Assembly (NCBI GenBank): GCA_002869855.2
Contig: NEWQ02000014.1
Span: 1 to 60,041 of the forward strand
Direction of reading: 5' to 3'
DNA from: Nitrospira sp. CG24D
GTDB lineage: Bacteria; Nitrospirota; Nitrospiria; Nitrospirales; Nitrospiraceae
Length of the DNA stretch: 60,041 bases
The stretch's first letter is position 1; every line of letters begins with the position of its first letter. The translations under genes and the position numbers were made by a program. This document shows, piece after piece, positions 1 through 8,716 of this stretch. A model generated the notes under the pieces. It was not told where the DNA came from, ran no database searches, and saw nothing but the letters and a program-made list of their open reading frames with translations.

Positions 1-655
1 AGGACCGTATCTTTATCCTCCGGCGTCACCTTTCCAGCACCAGCTTGCTTCTTCTTCAACTCCGGTGGATCTTCCAGGAGCATCTCGTGGTTGCAGCCTC
101 CAGCCGGGATCATCGGATAACAATTCTCATAGGGATAGGTCGGCACATCCACGATGACAGGTTTATCGGTCGCCATCGCTTCTTTCAGGACGGCATCGAG
201 ATCGCCGACTTTCTTGACCCGCAATCCCACCGCACCATAGGCTTCCGCCAGTTTCACGAAATCCGGCGTCGTGCCAAGATCGCTCGACGCGTAGCGCCCT
301 TCGTAGAATAGATCCTGCCATTGGCGGACCATGCCGTGAAAGCCATTGTTCAAGATGATGATCTTCACCGGCAACTTACTCACGATCGCCGTGGCCATTT
401 CCTGCATATTCATCTGAATGCTGCCGTCTCCCGCAATACACAAGACCAGTCGGTTCCGGAACGCGGCTTGAGCCCCCATTGCGGCAGGAAATCCGAACCC
501 CATCGTGCCAAGCCCGCCCGAGGTCAACCATCGATTTGGCTTTGCCAACTTGAAATACTGTGCGGCCCACATCTGATGTTGTCCGACATCAGTTGCCACA
601 ATCGGATCTCGATCCCTCGTCAATTCATAGAGCCGCTTCACCACCTGCTGCGGCG
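1..655 (-). pseudogene. ilvB: acetolactate synthase large subunit, C-terminal fragment (second ilvB copy)
   Basis: The minus strand reads in one open frame as the C-terminal third of acetolactate synthase, the ThDP-dependent first enzyme of branched-chain amino acid synthesis. It runs off the window at the left, a few codons before the expected stop. The thiamine-diphosphate motif is present (GDGSIQMNMQE followed by LNN), and the protein aligns closely and without frameshift to the C-terminus of the intact ilvB at 32115-33890, though with many synonymous and some amino-acid differences. Similarity ends abruptly near 655, after the codons for a VVKRLYELT-like segment, and an in-frame stop follows just upstream. 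The N-terminal and middle domains are absent, so it cannot encode a working enzyme. It is either a relic of a paralogous ilv operon or the product of a chimeric join. Confidence 0.85.
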
Positions 656-1036
656 GCATCGTCGTTGGCGGGGACCGATGCCAACAATGACGGGGTGCGC
701 GACGATGTCGAGTCCTATATCGACACGACCTATCCGGTTCCTGCCAATATCGATATCAATAAGGCCTTGCGGCAGTATGCCAAGGCGGCACAGTCGTCTA
801 TTCTGGATGCGGATGATGCGGCTAAGTCTATTACGCACGTGACCGAGCGATTTCGCGCGCTGGAATGCCTGATGGCTCGTCGTCCGACGGATTTTCATCC
901 CGTTTTTGTCGAATTGCGCGCGAGAATGTTGGATACCAACCCACGATCCGAAGCCTATCTGAAAGCAGACAGTCAGGCTACGTCGGAGAGCCTTCCATTA
1001 CTCCCGGCTGATCAATGGGTGGGAGCATGCATATGA
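655..1036 (+). pseudogene. 5'-truncated protein with a thrombospondin-3-like calcium loop
   Basis: Reading from about 655, the frame gives a short Asp/Asn-rich calcium-loop motif (DANNDGVRDDVE) and then about 110 residues that look like a helical exported domain. No start codon or signal peptide is available: the frame runs backwards into the antisense of the ilvB fragment, so the N-terminus was lost at the junction. The stop TGA (1034-1036) overlaps the ATG of the next gene as ATGA, which implies translational coupling and a functional link with the secreted hydrolase that follows. The family is unknown to me; DxDxNGxRDD loops are typical of exported calcium-binding proteins. Confidence 0.6.
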
Positions 1037-1905
1037 ATGGAGTGTCTCTGAAGCTGAGTCTGTTGGCGGCGTTGGTGTTGTGGACAACGCCGAGTTGGGG
1101 GCAATTTGCGCCTCAGTCTGCTTGCCAGAATGGAGCCGCTCCACGCACGTCTATCTACTATGTGAATGGCGTAACCACGACGCTCGATGAAGCGAGACTG
1201 AACGGCGGGAAGCTGGAGTTGGAGTTCTTGACTCGATTGCCTGCGATGCCAGCAGCCATTCAATCCACTTGTTATCTCTTCTTCCTAAACTATAACCCCA
1301 CGTCAGGAACAGTCAAAGATTTCACGGAGGCCGGACAGCAGCGGTTGGGTGTTAACCCGTCCGATATGTGGCGGAAGCTGGAGACATTCGCCTCACTTGG
1401 TCCGACGATGGTGTCGCTGTTGCAGGGGCCCATGACACAGGCGAACCAGATTGATCAGGCGGCGGTGCAGCGTCACGCGGCAGCCTATCGAGCACAGATG
1501 ACACCGCCGTTGTGTCGACGCGTGGTTGTCGTGCCGCATTCTCAGGGGAATCTTTATGCCAATGCTGCGTATGATGCGGCGGTGGGACCATCGCCGGCAC
1601 CGGCTCCTGCTGCTGGGGCGCTGAAGATCGTCGGGGTGGCTACGCCGGATACCTTAGTGAAGGGAAATGGCCGGTATCAGACATCGACCGGGGATCTGCT
1701 GATCGGAGCGATTGACGTACTGTTGCCTTCTACCCTAGATGCGAATACCAACTGGGGGACGAACATTCTTACGTCGTTCATACCTTTGTACTCCGGCGGC
1801 CACAGCTTTATGGGATATTTGTCGTTCGACGACAGTCGGAGCCAGATTTTGAGTGATATCCAATCCTCGCTCAGTGAAGTCAATGCTGTTACGGTCTGCC
1901 CGTAG
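1033..1905 (+). CDS. secreted alpha/beta-hydrolase-like protein
   Basis: About 290 residues. The ATG at 1033 was chosen because it overlaps the upstream stop as ATGA and gives a clean signal peptide (about 22 residues, ending near PSWG/Q); an earlier in-frame ATG at 1015 adds only six residues. The motif VVVPHSQGN near residue 170 resembles a lipase/hydrolase nucleophile elbow (H-S-Q-G), the early IYYVNGVTTT strand resembles the first strand of such hydrolases, and GGHSFMGYL near the C-terminus could supply the catalytic histidine. Several cysteines fit a periplasmic or secreted location. Substrate unknown; the fold call is inference from motifs. Confidence 0.65.
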   Translation: MNGVSLKLSLLAALVLWTTPSWGQFAPQSACQNGAAPRTSIYYVNGVTTTLDEARLNGGKLELEFLTRLPAMPAAIQSTCYLFFLNYNPTSGTVKDFTEAGQQRLGVNPSDMWRKLETFASLGPTMVSLLQGPMTQANQIDQAAVQRHAAAYRAQMTPPLCRRVVVVPHSQGNLYANAAYDAAVGPSPAPAPAAGALKIVGVATPDTLVKGNGRYQTSTGDLLIGAIDVLLPSTLDANTNWGTNILTSFIPLYSGGHSFMGYLSFDDSRSQILSDIQSSLSEVNAVTVCP

Positions 1906-1937
1906 CGAGTCGAGCCAGAGCCGTTCAAATCGCCTGG

Positions 1938-2552
1938 TCAGCCCCTCGGTTCTTTCTTCACCCTGAAGTAATCTCCCCCTTTGACGAATTCGTCGTCACT
2001 CCCCCAGGCGATGTGCTTATCCAAGCGCTTCATGAGCGGCACGTGCTTGGAACAATGGACATAGGCTTCCTCGACGTTCACCAGGATCCAGGCTTCCGGG
2101 CGTCGGCCGCCTTTAATTTGCATGGACTCGAGAATGCCCGCAGGGAGATGCGGCATGCCTTCCATCTCGCCCGGAGTCAGTATGTGCGCTTTACCGTTGA
2201 CGTGGAGGCCCATCGTGGTCAGATAGTAATCGAGAAAGATCATGCCGATGTGGGGGTTCTCCATGATGTTGCCCACACTGGCCAGCACGCCGTTGCCCCG
2301 ATATTCCGGATAGACGAGCGTCTTCTCGTCCAGCACGGCAACGAATCCCCTGGTGCCGGCACGAAAGGAGCAGTCACAGGCGCCACTGGCGCTGGCCGTG
2401 GCAATGAAGGCCATCTCCTGCCGTGCGATGAACTGCTGCATCGGACCATTCAAATGATCTAGGACTTGATTTGCTTGAAACGCGGCGGCTCGGTTGGTGG
2501 TGCCGAACTGTTCTTGTGCCCGCTGTTCCCCTGAGATGTCCGACCGGTTCAT
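1938..2552 (-). CDS. pyridoxamine 5'-phosphate oxidase-related flavin-binding protein
   Basis: 204 residues with the split-barrel, FMN-binding fold of the PNPOx-like superfamily: a strand pattern around MAFIATASASGACDCSFR, then VLDEKTLVYPEYRGNGVLAS, NPHIGMIFLDYY and VNGKAHIL. These proteins usually bind FMN, F420 or haem and act on small oxidised substrates; the specific reaction cannot be read from the sequence. The start ATG at 2552 follows an AAGGAG ribosome site. It is tail to tail with the secreted hydrolase and has about 220 bp of upstream non-coding DNA, so it is probably a single-gene unit. Confidence 0.8.
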   Translation of the reverse strand: MNRSDISGEQRAQEQFGTTNRAAAFQANQVLDHLNGPMQQFIARQEMAFIATASASGACDCSFRAGTRGFVAVLDEKTLVYPEYRGNGVLASVGNIMENPHIGMIFLDYYLTTMGLHVNGKAHILTPGEMEGMPHLPAGILESMQIKGGRRPEAWILVNVEEAYVHCSKHVPLMKRLDKHIAWGSDDEFVKGGDYFRVKKEPRG

Positions 2553-2769
2553 AGGCGAGGCTCCTTGCCCATAGGGCTGTGAGACGAGAGGATGGAGCCA
2601 TTCTCTATCAGCCAGGGGGCGATTGTCGATCTGGATCGATAGGAGTCAGAATGAATACGCAGGTGGAAGCCTGTGACGCAGGATGATTTGCCGTCAATTG
2701 TCAGGGAGAGGGTGATGGTGTCTGGTCGTAAACGTGGGAGCGTGCCGCAGTGTCGGGCGAGCGTCTGCC

Positions 2770-3150
2770 TTAGTTCGTAGGCCGGCGGATCTCGATGAGG
2801 AGATCCCTGAGCTGAGATTCGTCGTGAGTGTCGATCGAGGTAAACTTGAGACCGTAGGTATTGTCTTCAATCCAGCGAACGACCGCGGCTTCGACCGGAA
2901 TGGGAGGGCGCTCAACTGAGATTTGCAGAATCAAGTGGTATTCCAGGCCAAGGGCGAGCGGGGTCTCGCTGAGGAGACGGCATCCTCCGAGTGAGAGATC
3001 GATCAGGGCGCCTTCACCCTCGATATCATCCAGGAGTTGGGCTGGAACGACAAGTTGCTTAAATGAAAAGAGAGCGCTGGACGGCGTGATAATGCGTTGG
3101 TGTTTTCGCAGCTCAATGATGCGTTTAGGCTGTGCGTTGGGCTGCGGCAT
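2770..3150 (-). CDS. PilZ domain protein
   Basis: 126 residues from the ATG at 3150, preceded by GGAG at good spacing; the frame is open further upstream to a TTG at 3201, but without a ribosome site there. The cyclic-di-GMP binding signature is visible: RKHQR (RxxxR-type) near the N-terminus and DLSLGGCRL (D/NxSxxG) about 40 residues later, followed by the beta-barrel strand with VVRWIEDNTYGLKF. PilZ proteins are c-di-GMP effectors that act by protein contact. It lies downstream of, and in the same direction as, the sigma-54 two-component genes with a gap of about 160 bp, so co-transcription is possible. Confidence 0.85.
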   Translation of the reverse strand: MPQPNAQPKRIIELRKHQRIITPSSALFSFKQLVVPAQLLDDIEGEGALIDLSLGGCRLLSETPLALGLEYHLILQISVERPPIPVEAAVVRWIEDNTYGLKFTSIDTHDESQLRDLLIEIRRPTN

Positions 3151-3312
3151 CGGTTCTCCAAAACTCTCTGGCATCATAAGAAACGATCGGCTGGTTGCCA
3201 AGGGAATTGATGTTTTGGCTTGGTGCTCAGTCCAGGCTCAGCGAGTGGTCTGCCTATGATTGGTGAGCGGAGTTATCGAGACGAGGGGAGCAGGAGGTGG
3301 TTGGGAAGCAAG

Positions 3313-4656
3313 CTATTTGTCGATGGCGAACTTCTTCAGTTTGGCCAGCAGCGTTTTGTAATCGATGTCCAAGGTCTTGGCGGCGGATGTTTTATTGCCT
3401 CCGCTTGCGTCGAGCACGCGCAGGATATGTCGCCGTTCGATGTCATCCAGCGTCAGTTCTGCGGGATCGTCTGTTTGGGGAGCGCTTGTGGACTTCGGCA
3501 GCACATGCTCGACCTCAGCGTGGGTGATGGGTCCGGTTCCAGTGCTCATCAAGATCATCCGTTCGATCACATTCCTCAGCTCACGCACGTTGCCAGGCCA
3601 GGCATAGGTGGCCAGACGCTGCAACGCGTCTTTGGCAACGGTTCGTTTGGTGGCTCCGGGGATCCGAAGCGTCTGAAGAATGTGGTCGATCAGCGCAGGC
3701 AGATCCTCGGTCCGTTCACGTAACGGCGGTACGCGGAGCGTCACCGTATTGATGCGATAGAGGAGGTCGTCGCGGAAGCGGCCTTGATGGACGAGTTCCT
3801 GAATGTCCTGATTCGTGGCTCCGACGATACGCACGTCCGCTTGAAGGGTTCGGGTACTACCGACCGGGCGATACTCGTTGCGATCGAGAAAGCGAAGAAG
3901 ACTGACCTGCATCGGGCCCGGCATCTCGCCGAGTTCATCGAGAAAGAGCGTGCCTCCTTCTGCGGCGGCGATCAGGCCGATCTTGGTTCCGGTGGCGCCG
4001 GTGAAGGCGCCTTTTTCATGGCCGAACAGTTCGCTTTCAAGTAACTCGCGGCTGATCGCGCCGCAATTGATGGCGAGAAATGGACCTGTAGCTCGCCGGC
4101 TGAAATCATGGAGCAGCCGGGCGGCGACTTCCTTTCCAGAACCGGTCTCCCCCTGAATGAGTACTGGCGCGTTGGAAGGCGCGACCTGCGCGATCTGAGT
4201 TTTGAGGATGCGCCAGGCTTTGCTGGGGCCTTCCACGATCACGTCACGAGTGAAGCCGCCATGGCGGGCAGCCACATTCTCTTTTCTTAACGCGCGGACG
4301 GTTTTGAGCTTGCTCAACGCCGCTTTCACTACGCCGGCATCAAAGGGGGTCTCTTTTACGAGGAAATCCCAGGCGCCGTGTTTGATCGCATCGACCGCAT
4401 CTTTCACGTCGCCGTGACCGGTCAGCATGAGTACGTCGACATCGGGCTGATGTTCGGCGATCCACTTCAGCACCGCCCGCCCGTCCATGCCGGGCATCCG
4501 CAGATCCGTAATCACACAATCGAAAGGTGCGGCTTGCAAGGCGTCGATGCCGGCCTGCCCCTGTTTCACGGCCGTGACCCGGCAGCCTTCTTCACGCAGG
4601 GCTTGCTCGAGCACCATGCGGACGTACTCTTCGTCGTCGATGATGAGTGTGCGCAT
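3313..4656 (-). CDS. sigma-54-dependent response regulator (NtrC family)
   Basis: 447 residues in three domains. Receiver, about 1-120, with the acidic pair DDEE and phospho-acceptor Asp51 in ITDLRMPGMDG. AAA+ sigma-54 activation domain, about 135-370, with Walker A GETGSGKE, the sigma-54 contact loop GAFTGATG, Walker B GGTLFLDE and an arginine finger region FRDDLLYRIN. Fis-type helix-turn-helix at the C-terminus (NKTSAAKTLDIDYKTLLAKL). It activates RpoN promoters on phosphorylation by the histidine kinase encoded immediately upstream; the two genes overlap by one base (TGATG), which indicates coupled translation. Target genes are unknown; the adjacent PilZ gene suggests surface, motility or matrix functions, but that is inference. 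Confidence 0.93.
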   Translation of the reverse strand: MRTLIIDDEEYVRMVLEQALREEGCRVTAVKQGQAGIDALQAAPFDCVITDLRMPGMDGRAVLKWIAEHQPDVDVLMLTGHGDVKDAVDAIKHGAWDFLVKETPFDAGVVKAALSKLKTVRALRKENVAARHGGFTRDVIVEGPSKAWRILKTQIAQVAPSNAPVLIQGETGSGKEVAARLLHDFSRRATGPFLAINCGAISRELLESELFGHEKGAFTGATGTKIGLIAAAEGGTLFLDELGEMPGPMQVSLLRFLDRNEYRPVGSTRTLQADVRIVGATNQDIQELVHQGRFRDDLLYRINTVTLRVPPLRERTEDLPALIDHILQTLRIPGATKRTVAKDALQRLATYAWPGNVRELRNVIERMILMSTGTGPITHAEVEHVLPKSTSAPQTDDPAELTLDDIERRHILRVLDASGGNKTSAAKTLDIDYKTLLAKLKKFAIDK

Positions 4657-6215
4657 CAGTGCACCTGGTTGGGAAAGGCAATGAAGAAGGTGCTGCCTTG
4701 ACCGACGGTGGATTCCGCCCAGACTCGTCCGCCGTGCTTTTCCAGTACCAGTTTGACGATGGCGAGGCCGACGCCGGTGCCTTCATATTCGCCGGGACTG
4801 TGAAGTCGCTCGAAGAGGCCGAAAATTTTGTCGGCCTGGCCGGCGTCGAATCCGATGCCGTTGTCGCGAATCCAAAGAATGTGTTCTGTCGTTGATTGTT
4901 GCCCCCCGATGGCGATGGCCGGCGCCGCGGTGTGGCGGGAAAACTTCAGCGCGTTGTCCAGGAGATTCGTGATGGCCTGGCGCACACTGACCGGTTCGCC
5001 GTACAGGTCTGAATACGGCAGGTTGACCGTGATCTTCGCTTTGGTTCCCGTCAGGAGCTGCTGCCGATCGACCAGCAGGCTGGAGATCATCTCCATGACG
5101 TTGAAGCGAAGGCGGGGAAGGTCCTGTTGTTCCAGGCGCGAGTACTTCAACAGGGCGTCAATCATGTGGGTGAGGCGGAGGGCAGAGCTGCGGATGATGC
5201 CGATGTGATGCTGGAGCTGTGCGTCATGCGAATCGGCAAACTGCTTTTCGAGCAGAGAAGAGAATCCTTCGATTTCGCGCAGGGGCCCTTTGAGGTCGTG
5301 GGCGATCGAATAAGTGAAGGCTTCCAGTTCTTTGGTTTTTCGCATGAGCGCGGTACTGTGATCCCGCAAACTTGTGAGCATGGTGGTGAGCGAACCGGCG
5401 AGGGCGCCGACTTCGTCCCGGCTGGGCCAGGGCTCGAATTGCGCGGCAAGGTCATGATGAGCGACACGATCGGCGGTGGCTGCCAGACGTCTGAGCGGGT
5501 TGGCCACCTGGCGTTTCATGATCGCATAGATCGTCAGGATCAGGAGCCCGAGCACACCGAGAATGCCGACTACCATGGTCCTGGCTTGATCGACCAATCT
5601 GTCGCCCTCGATCTTCATTTCCATGTCGATTTTTCGGTGCACTTCGATCAAGGACGCAAGGGCATCCTGTGTGCGCGCAGCAGCTTGTTCGTAGGTGGCT
5701 TCTGTGGCGGTCGGTTCGGCGAGTTTTGGGTCGAGCGTTGCCGCCAGATCTTCCCGCTGTGCGCGCAGCGAGGTTAATCCATCGGCGATGGCGACGATCG
5801 CCTGGTTTTCCTGCTCGGCCAGGTCGATCCGGCCATGTTGTTCAAGCATGCCGTAGAGGATCGGATGGGTGCGGGCGGCGTGGGTCGCTTGATAGGTATC
5901 GAGGGCCGCCAGAGTACGTCGTTCGATTCCGGCAATCGCCTCAAAGCCGGCGGTGCGGTCCGTACCGGAAAGATGTTCCCGCACATGATGCATGCGGGTT
6001 TCGATTTCGCCGACGTTGCGGAGCATCTCCGAGGCGGTAACGACACCGGGAATCGTGATGCGCTGGTGTCGATCCACGTAGCTGTTCACGCGGGATAGAT
6101 AGACGAGCGTCGCGGAGAAGCTGCCGATGAGGAGCAGCAGGATCAGTCCGAACGCAACGGCGAGTTTCTTGCCGATGGAAAGGCGCGCGATGAAGCCGGG
6201 AGGTGCGGATGACAT
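4656..6215 (-). CDS. membrane sensor histidine kinase
   Basis: About 519 residues from the ATG at 6215 (a GTG five codons upstream is possible). The order is: transmembrane helix near 18-40, a periplasmic helical sensor of about 165 residues resembling four-helix-bundle sensors, a second transmembrane helix near 212-233, HAMP, HisKA with phospho-acceptor His in FTYSIAHDLKGPL (about residue 306), and HATPase with N box NLLDNALKFS, G1 box IRDNGIGFD and GTGVGLAIVK. It autophosphorylates and passes the phosphate to the NtrC-type regulator whose start codon overlaps its stop. The ligand is not predictable. Confidence 0.92.
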   Translation of the reverse strand: MSSAPPGFIARLSIGKKLAVAFGLILLLLIGSFSATLVYLSRVNSYVDRHQRITIPGVVTASEMLRNVGEIETRMHHVREHLSGTDRTAGFEAIAGIERRTLAALDTYQATHAARTHPILYGMLEQHGRIDLAEQENQAIVAIADGLTSLRAQREDLAATLDPKLAEPTATEATYEQAAARTQDALASLIEVHRKIDMEMKIEGDRLVDQARTMVVGILGVLGLLILTIYAIMKRQVANPLRRLAATADRVAHHDLAAQFEPWPSRDEVGALAGSLTTMLTSLRDHSTALMRKTKELEAFTYSIAHDLKGPLREIEGFSSLLEKQFADSHDAQLQHHIGIIRSSALRLTHMIDALLKYSRLEQQDLPRLRFNVMEMISSLLVDRQQLLTGTKAKITVNLPYSDLYGEPVSVRQAITNLLDNALKFSRHTAAPAIAIGGQQSTTEHILWIRDNGIGFDAGQADKIFGLFERLHSPGEYEGTGVGLAIVKLVLEKHGGRVWAESTVGQGSTFFIAFPNQVH

Positions 6216-6269
6216 GGCGTACGGTACCACAGCACACAGGGCACTGCTAGATCAGTGTCGGTCTCGTCG

Positions 6270-7289
6270 CTAGCGCATCACGATCTTTCCGCTCTTATCC
6301 CAGAACCAGAACACGGAGACGTTCGGGTAAATTGCGTTCATCGCATTTTGTCCGGCGACGGTGAACAAACACCCTGCTGCGACCATCCAGTTCTGTGAGA
6401 AGTTCCACTGCAGGGCGGGTTCTACGCCGACGATCGAAAAGCCTTTCAATTGGCCGGAGTTGATCTGGTGCCCGTCTGCGCGCCAGGTCGTGCCGTGCAA
6501 TGTGCTGAGTTCGATGTTGTATCCAAACCCATTCTTCGGATCGACGATATGCTCGAAGATGAGGCGTGTATTGATGATATCTCCTGAGTACGTCGTTCCT
6601 CCTCCGCTCTCTCCTGGCAAGGCGTAGGTATAGAACACGGCAGCACTAATTCGGATGGGTTCGAAGTTCTTGCGTGTCATGATGCCCTGAGTAATGCCGT
6701 ATTCTCCAAATCGCGTGCTGGGGAGGCGGCCGAGCGGGGAGAATCCTCCGGGTGGACGTTCTGCGCCGGTCCATCGGCTGGTGGGAAGGACAATCTGAGT
6801 AAAATGGGTAATTGAGGGGCGCCAACTGTCCGGATCCTGGATGATGGGACGGTACTTCATGACAAGCGAGACGTCGCCGAAGCTCGTGTCCGATGTGCGA
6901 GTTCCATTCTGATTGGCCCAGAAGGTGTTCATCGATAGGGCAGCTCCCATCTCGACGTGATTGCTAATTCCGTAGGCTGCATTGATGGATGGCGAGATTT
7001 GATAGAGGTGCACCGGGCCGTTCTTGCTGTCAGTTGCAAAACGAAGCTGGTTCCCGAAGCTGCTCTCACCGATTTGAGAAAAGAAGAATTCACGGACGGA
7101 CAGTTGCCCTTTTGGCTGTGTATCGACTGACTGGAGAAGTATCGGTCCATGTGACAGGGGATTCCAGCTCTGGCGGTACTTCTTGATTTCCTCGTCAGTG
7201 GGCACCCAGTCGAATGAGTGGGCAAAGGGAGTTATGGCCATGAGAAGAGAGAACGTTAGGGCGGCGCGAAGGATGGTTATTCGGGACAT
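6270..7289 (-). CDS. outer-membrane beta-barrel protein, transporter-like
   Basis: About 339 residues from the ATG at 7289; GGAGGA lies 12 bases upstream, and a GTG seven codons earlier would place the ribosome site inside the gene. A signal peptide (MSRITILRAAL... to about residue 26) is followed by repeated amphipathic strands rich in aromatic residues, e.g. GISNHVEMGAAL, SFGDVSLVMKYRP and WNFSQNWMVAAG. This resembles the MetA-pathway/phenol-degradation type of outer-membrane proteins. It is divergent from the molybdate regulator gene across a 220-bp AT-rich spacer with repeats, so it may belong to that regulon. The function is unproven. Confidence 0.7.
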   Translation of the reverse strand: MSRITILRAALTFSLLMAITPFAHSFDWVPTDEEIKKYRQSWNPLSHGPILLQSVDTQPKGQLSVREFFFSQIGESSFGNQLRFATDSKNGPVHLYQISPSINAAYGISNHVEMGAALSMNTFWANQNGTRTSDTSFGDVSLVMKYRPIIQDPDSWRPSITHFTQIVLPTSRWTGAERPPGGFSPLGRLPSTRFGEYGITQGIMTRKNFEPIRISAAVFYTYALPGESGGGTTYSGDIINTRLIFEHIVDPKNGFGYNIELSTLHGTTWRADGHQINSGQLKGFSIVGVEPALQWNFSQNWMVAAGCLFTVAGQNAMNAIYPNVSVFWFWDKSGKIVMR

Positions 7290-7509
7290 TTCTCTATTGG
7301 TTCCTCCCACACAATTTAACTATCAGTAAGTCGATCGAGATTGAGTATTATTTAAATACAGTAAGTAGAGCTATATTGTCAACAATGATATTTTGGTAAT
7401 GATTATGTCAGGTGACAAGTAGTTTTCTAGATTCATGATTGTCTTATTTATGAGTTACTGAGGAATATATAGTTGACAAAAAGCAAGTATAGTTGCTATT
7501 TGATTCAGC
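7290..7509. promoter_or_regulatory. AT-rich divergent promoter region with direct repeats
   Basis: This spacer separates the outer-membrane protein gene from the XRE/PBP regulator and is clearly richer in A+T than its neighbours. Two copies of CAGTAAGT lie at 7324-7331 and 7359-7366, an inverted repeat ATTGT-CA-ACAAT lies at 7375-7386, and two copies of TATAGTTG lie at 7468-7475 and 7488-7495, 20 bp apart. The last pair overlaps a likely promoter of the regulator: TTGACA at 7473-7478 and an extended -10 TGCTATTTG near 7494-7502. These are plausible operators, not proven ones. Confidence 0.5.
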
Positions 7510-8697
7510 ATGTCTCGTCAAAGCTCGGTCTCAAGAGTCCCTTCTACTTTTCTAAATCGACTCAAGGAAGTCCGTACCGCTAGAGGCCTCTCGCAGGGAG
7601 AGTTGGCGGCTCGTGCGGATATTACCCGCCAGGCTATTTCTTCAATTGAAGCCAATCGGTATCTCCCCACCACGGTCGTGGCGCTTCAGCTCGCGCGGGT
7701 GCTGAATACATCGGTTGAAGACCTGTTCTCTCTGCAATCCGCAGGTGAAGTGATTGAAGCCAGATTGATTGACGCTCCCGGATCGGCATCTTCTGCCGGT
7801 TCACTGCCTCGTGTGAAAGTTGTCAAAGTGAATGGCCGGTACTGTGCGCGACCCGTGACGGGACTTGGCGAAGTGTTGAGTTATACGGTTGCGGCCGATG
7901 GATTTCTTGAACTCCAGGAGGCGAGTCGGCGCGGGCGTTCATCAGATGTTCCCGTCGTGCGAGTGCGGCTTTCACGTGATCGGCAAGCAATTGAGCAGGA
8001 AATTGCTGTGGCGGGGTGCGATCCGGCGATTTTCCTGGCGGGGGAGCATCTGCGCCGCCGGAAGGATCAGACCAGTGTGGTCGGTTGGACGATGGGAAGT
8101 ACCGCTGCGCTTCAGGCCTTACAGCGGGGCGAGGTGCACGTAGCGGGAATTCATCTGACGGACGATTCGACGGGTGAAAGTAATCTGCCGTTCCTTCGCC
8201 GTCACTTGAAGGCAGGCGCTTACGAAGTGATTACGTTTGCCACCTGGGAAGAAGGATTACTAGTACGTCCCGGCAATCCCAAGCAGGTGCAGACGGTCGC
8301 CGATTTTCTGCGTGGTGATGTGACGGTGATCAATCGGGAAGAGGGTGCAGGCGCGCGCTTGCTGCTCGATCAGCGGCTACGTGCGGCGGGTCTAGTCGGT
8401 TCGCAGGTGAAGGGGTACGAGCGTACGGCGGCATCCCACCTCCATGTCGCCCGTCTGGTTGCGGAAGGGCAGGCGGATGTGGGGGTGGGAATCAGATCCG
8501 CCGCGCAATCTTATGGTCTCGACTTCATTCCGCTACAGTCAGCGCGCTACGACTTGGTGGTGCCGAAAGCCTATCTCTCCAGTCACCCGTCTTTGAATCA
8601 TCTCTTCGACACGCTGGCCAGCCGGCCGTTCCGGTCTGAGATCGCCGCCATCGGCGGATACGACACGACGGACACGGGCAAGCTCCAGGCACTGTAA
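7510..8697 (+). CDS. XRE-family regulator with periplasmic-binding-protein-like sensor domain
   Basis: 395 residues. The N-terminus holds an XRE helix-turn-helix (about 15-70; LSQGELAARADITRQAISSI). The remainder, from about residue 170, is a PBP-like ligand domain (GWTMGSTAALQALQRGEVHV, REEGAGARLLLDQRL, ADVGVGIRSAAQSYGL), the architecture of one-component oxyanion-sensing regulators that resemble molybdate-binding proteins fused to a DNA-binding domain. As the first gene of the molybdate locus, it probably senses molybdate or tungstate and controls the genes that follow, in place of ModE. There is no Shine-Dalgarno and the -10 lies about 8 bases from the ATG, so its mRNA may be leaderless. 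Confidence 0.85.
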   Translation: MSRQSSVSRVPSTFLNRLKEVRTARGLSQGELAARADITRQAISSIEANRYLPTTVVALQLARVLNTSVEDLFSLQSAGEVIEARLIDAPGSASSAGSLPRVKVVKVNGRYCARPVTGLGEVLSYTVAADGFLELQEASRRGRSSDVPVVRVRLSRDRQAIEQEIAVAGCDPAIFLAGEHLRRRKDQTSVVGWTMGSTAALQALQRGEVHVAGIHLTDDSTGESNLPFLRRHLKAGAYEVITFATWEEGLLVRPGNPKQVQTVADFLRGDVTVINREEGAGARLLLDQRLRAAGLVGSQVKGYERTAASHLHVARLVAEGQADVGVGIRSAAQSYGLDFIPLQSARYDLVVPKAYLSSHPSLNHLFDTLASRPFRSEIAAIGGYDTTDTGKLQAL

Positions 8698-8716
8698 TGA
8701 TGAGGACCTGAATTTC

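Noticed and set aside
560..660. Upstream extension of the calcium-loop gene to an ATG at 560
   Set aside because: These codons are the antisense of the ilvB fragment and contain no signal peptide, so the true 5' end is missing.
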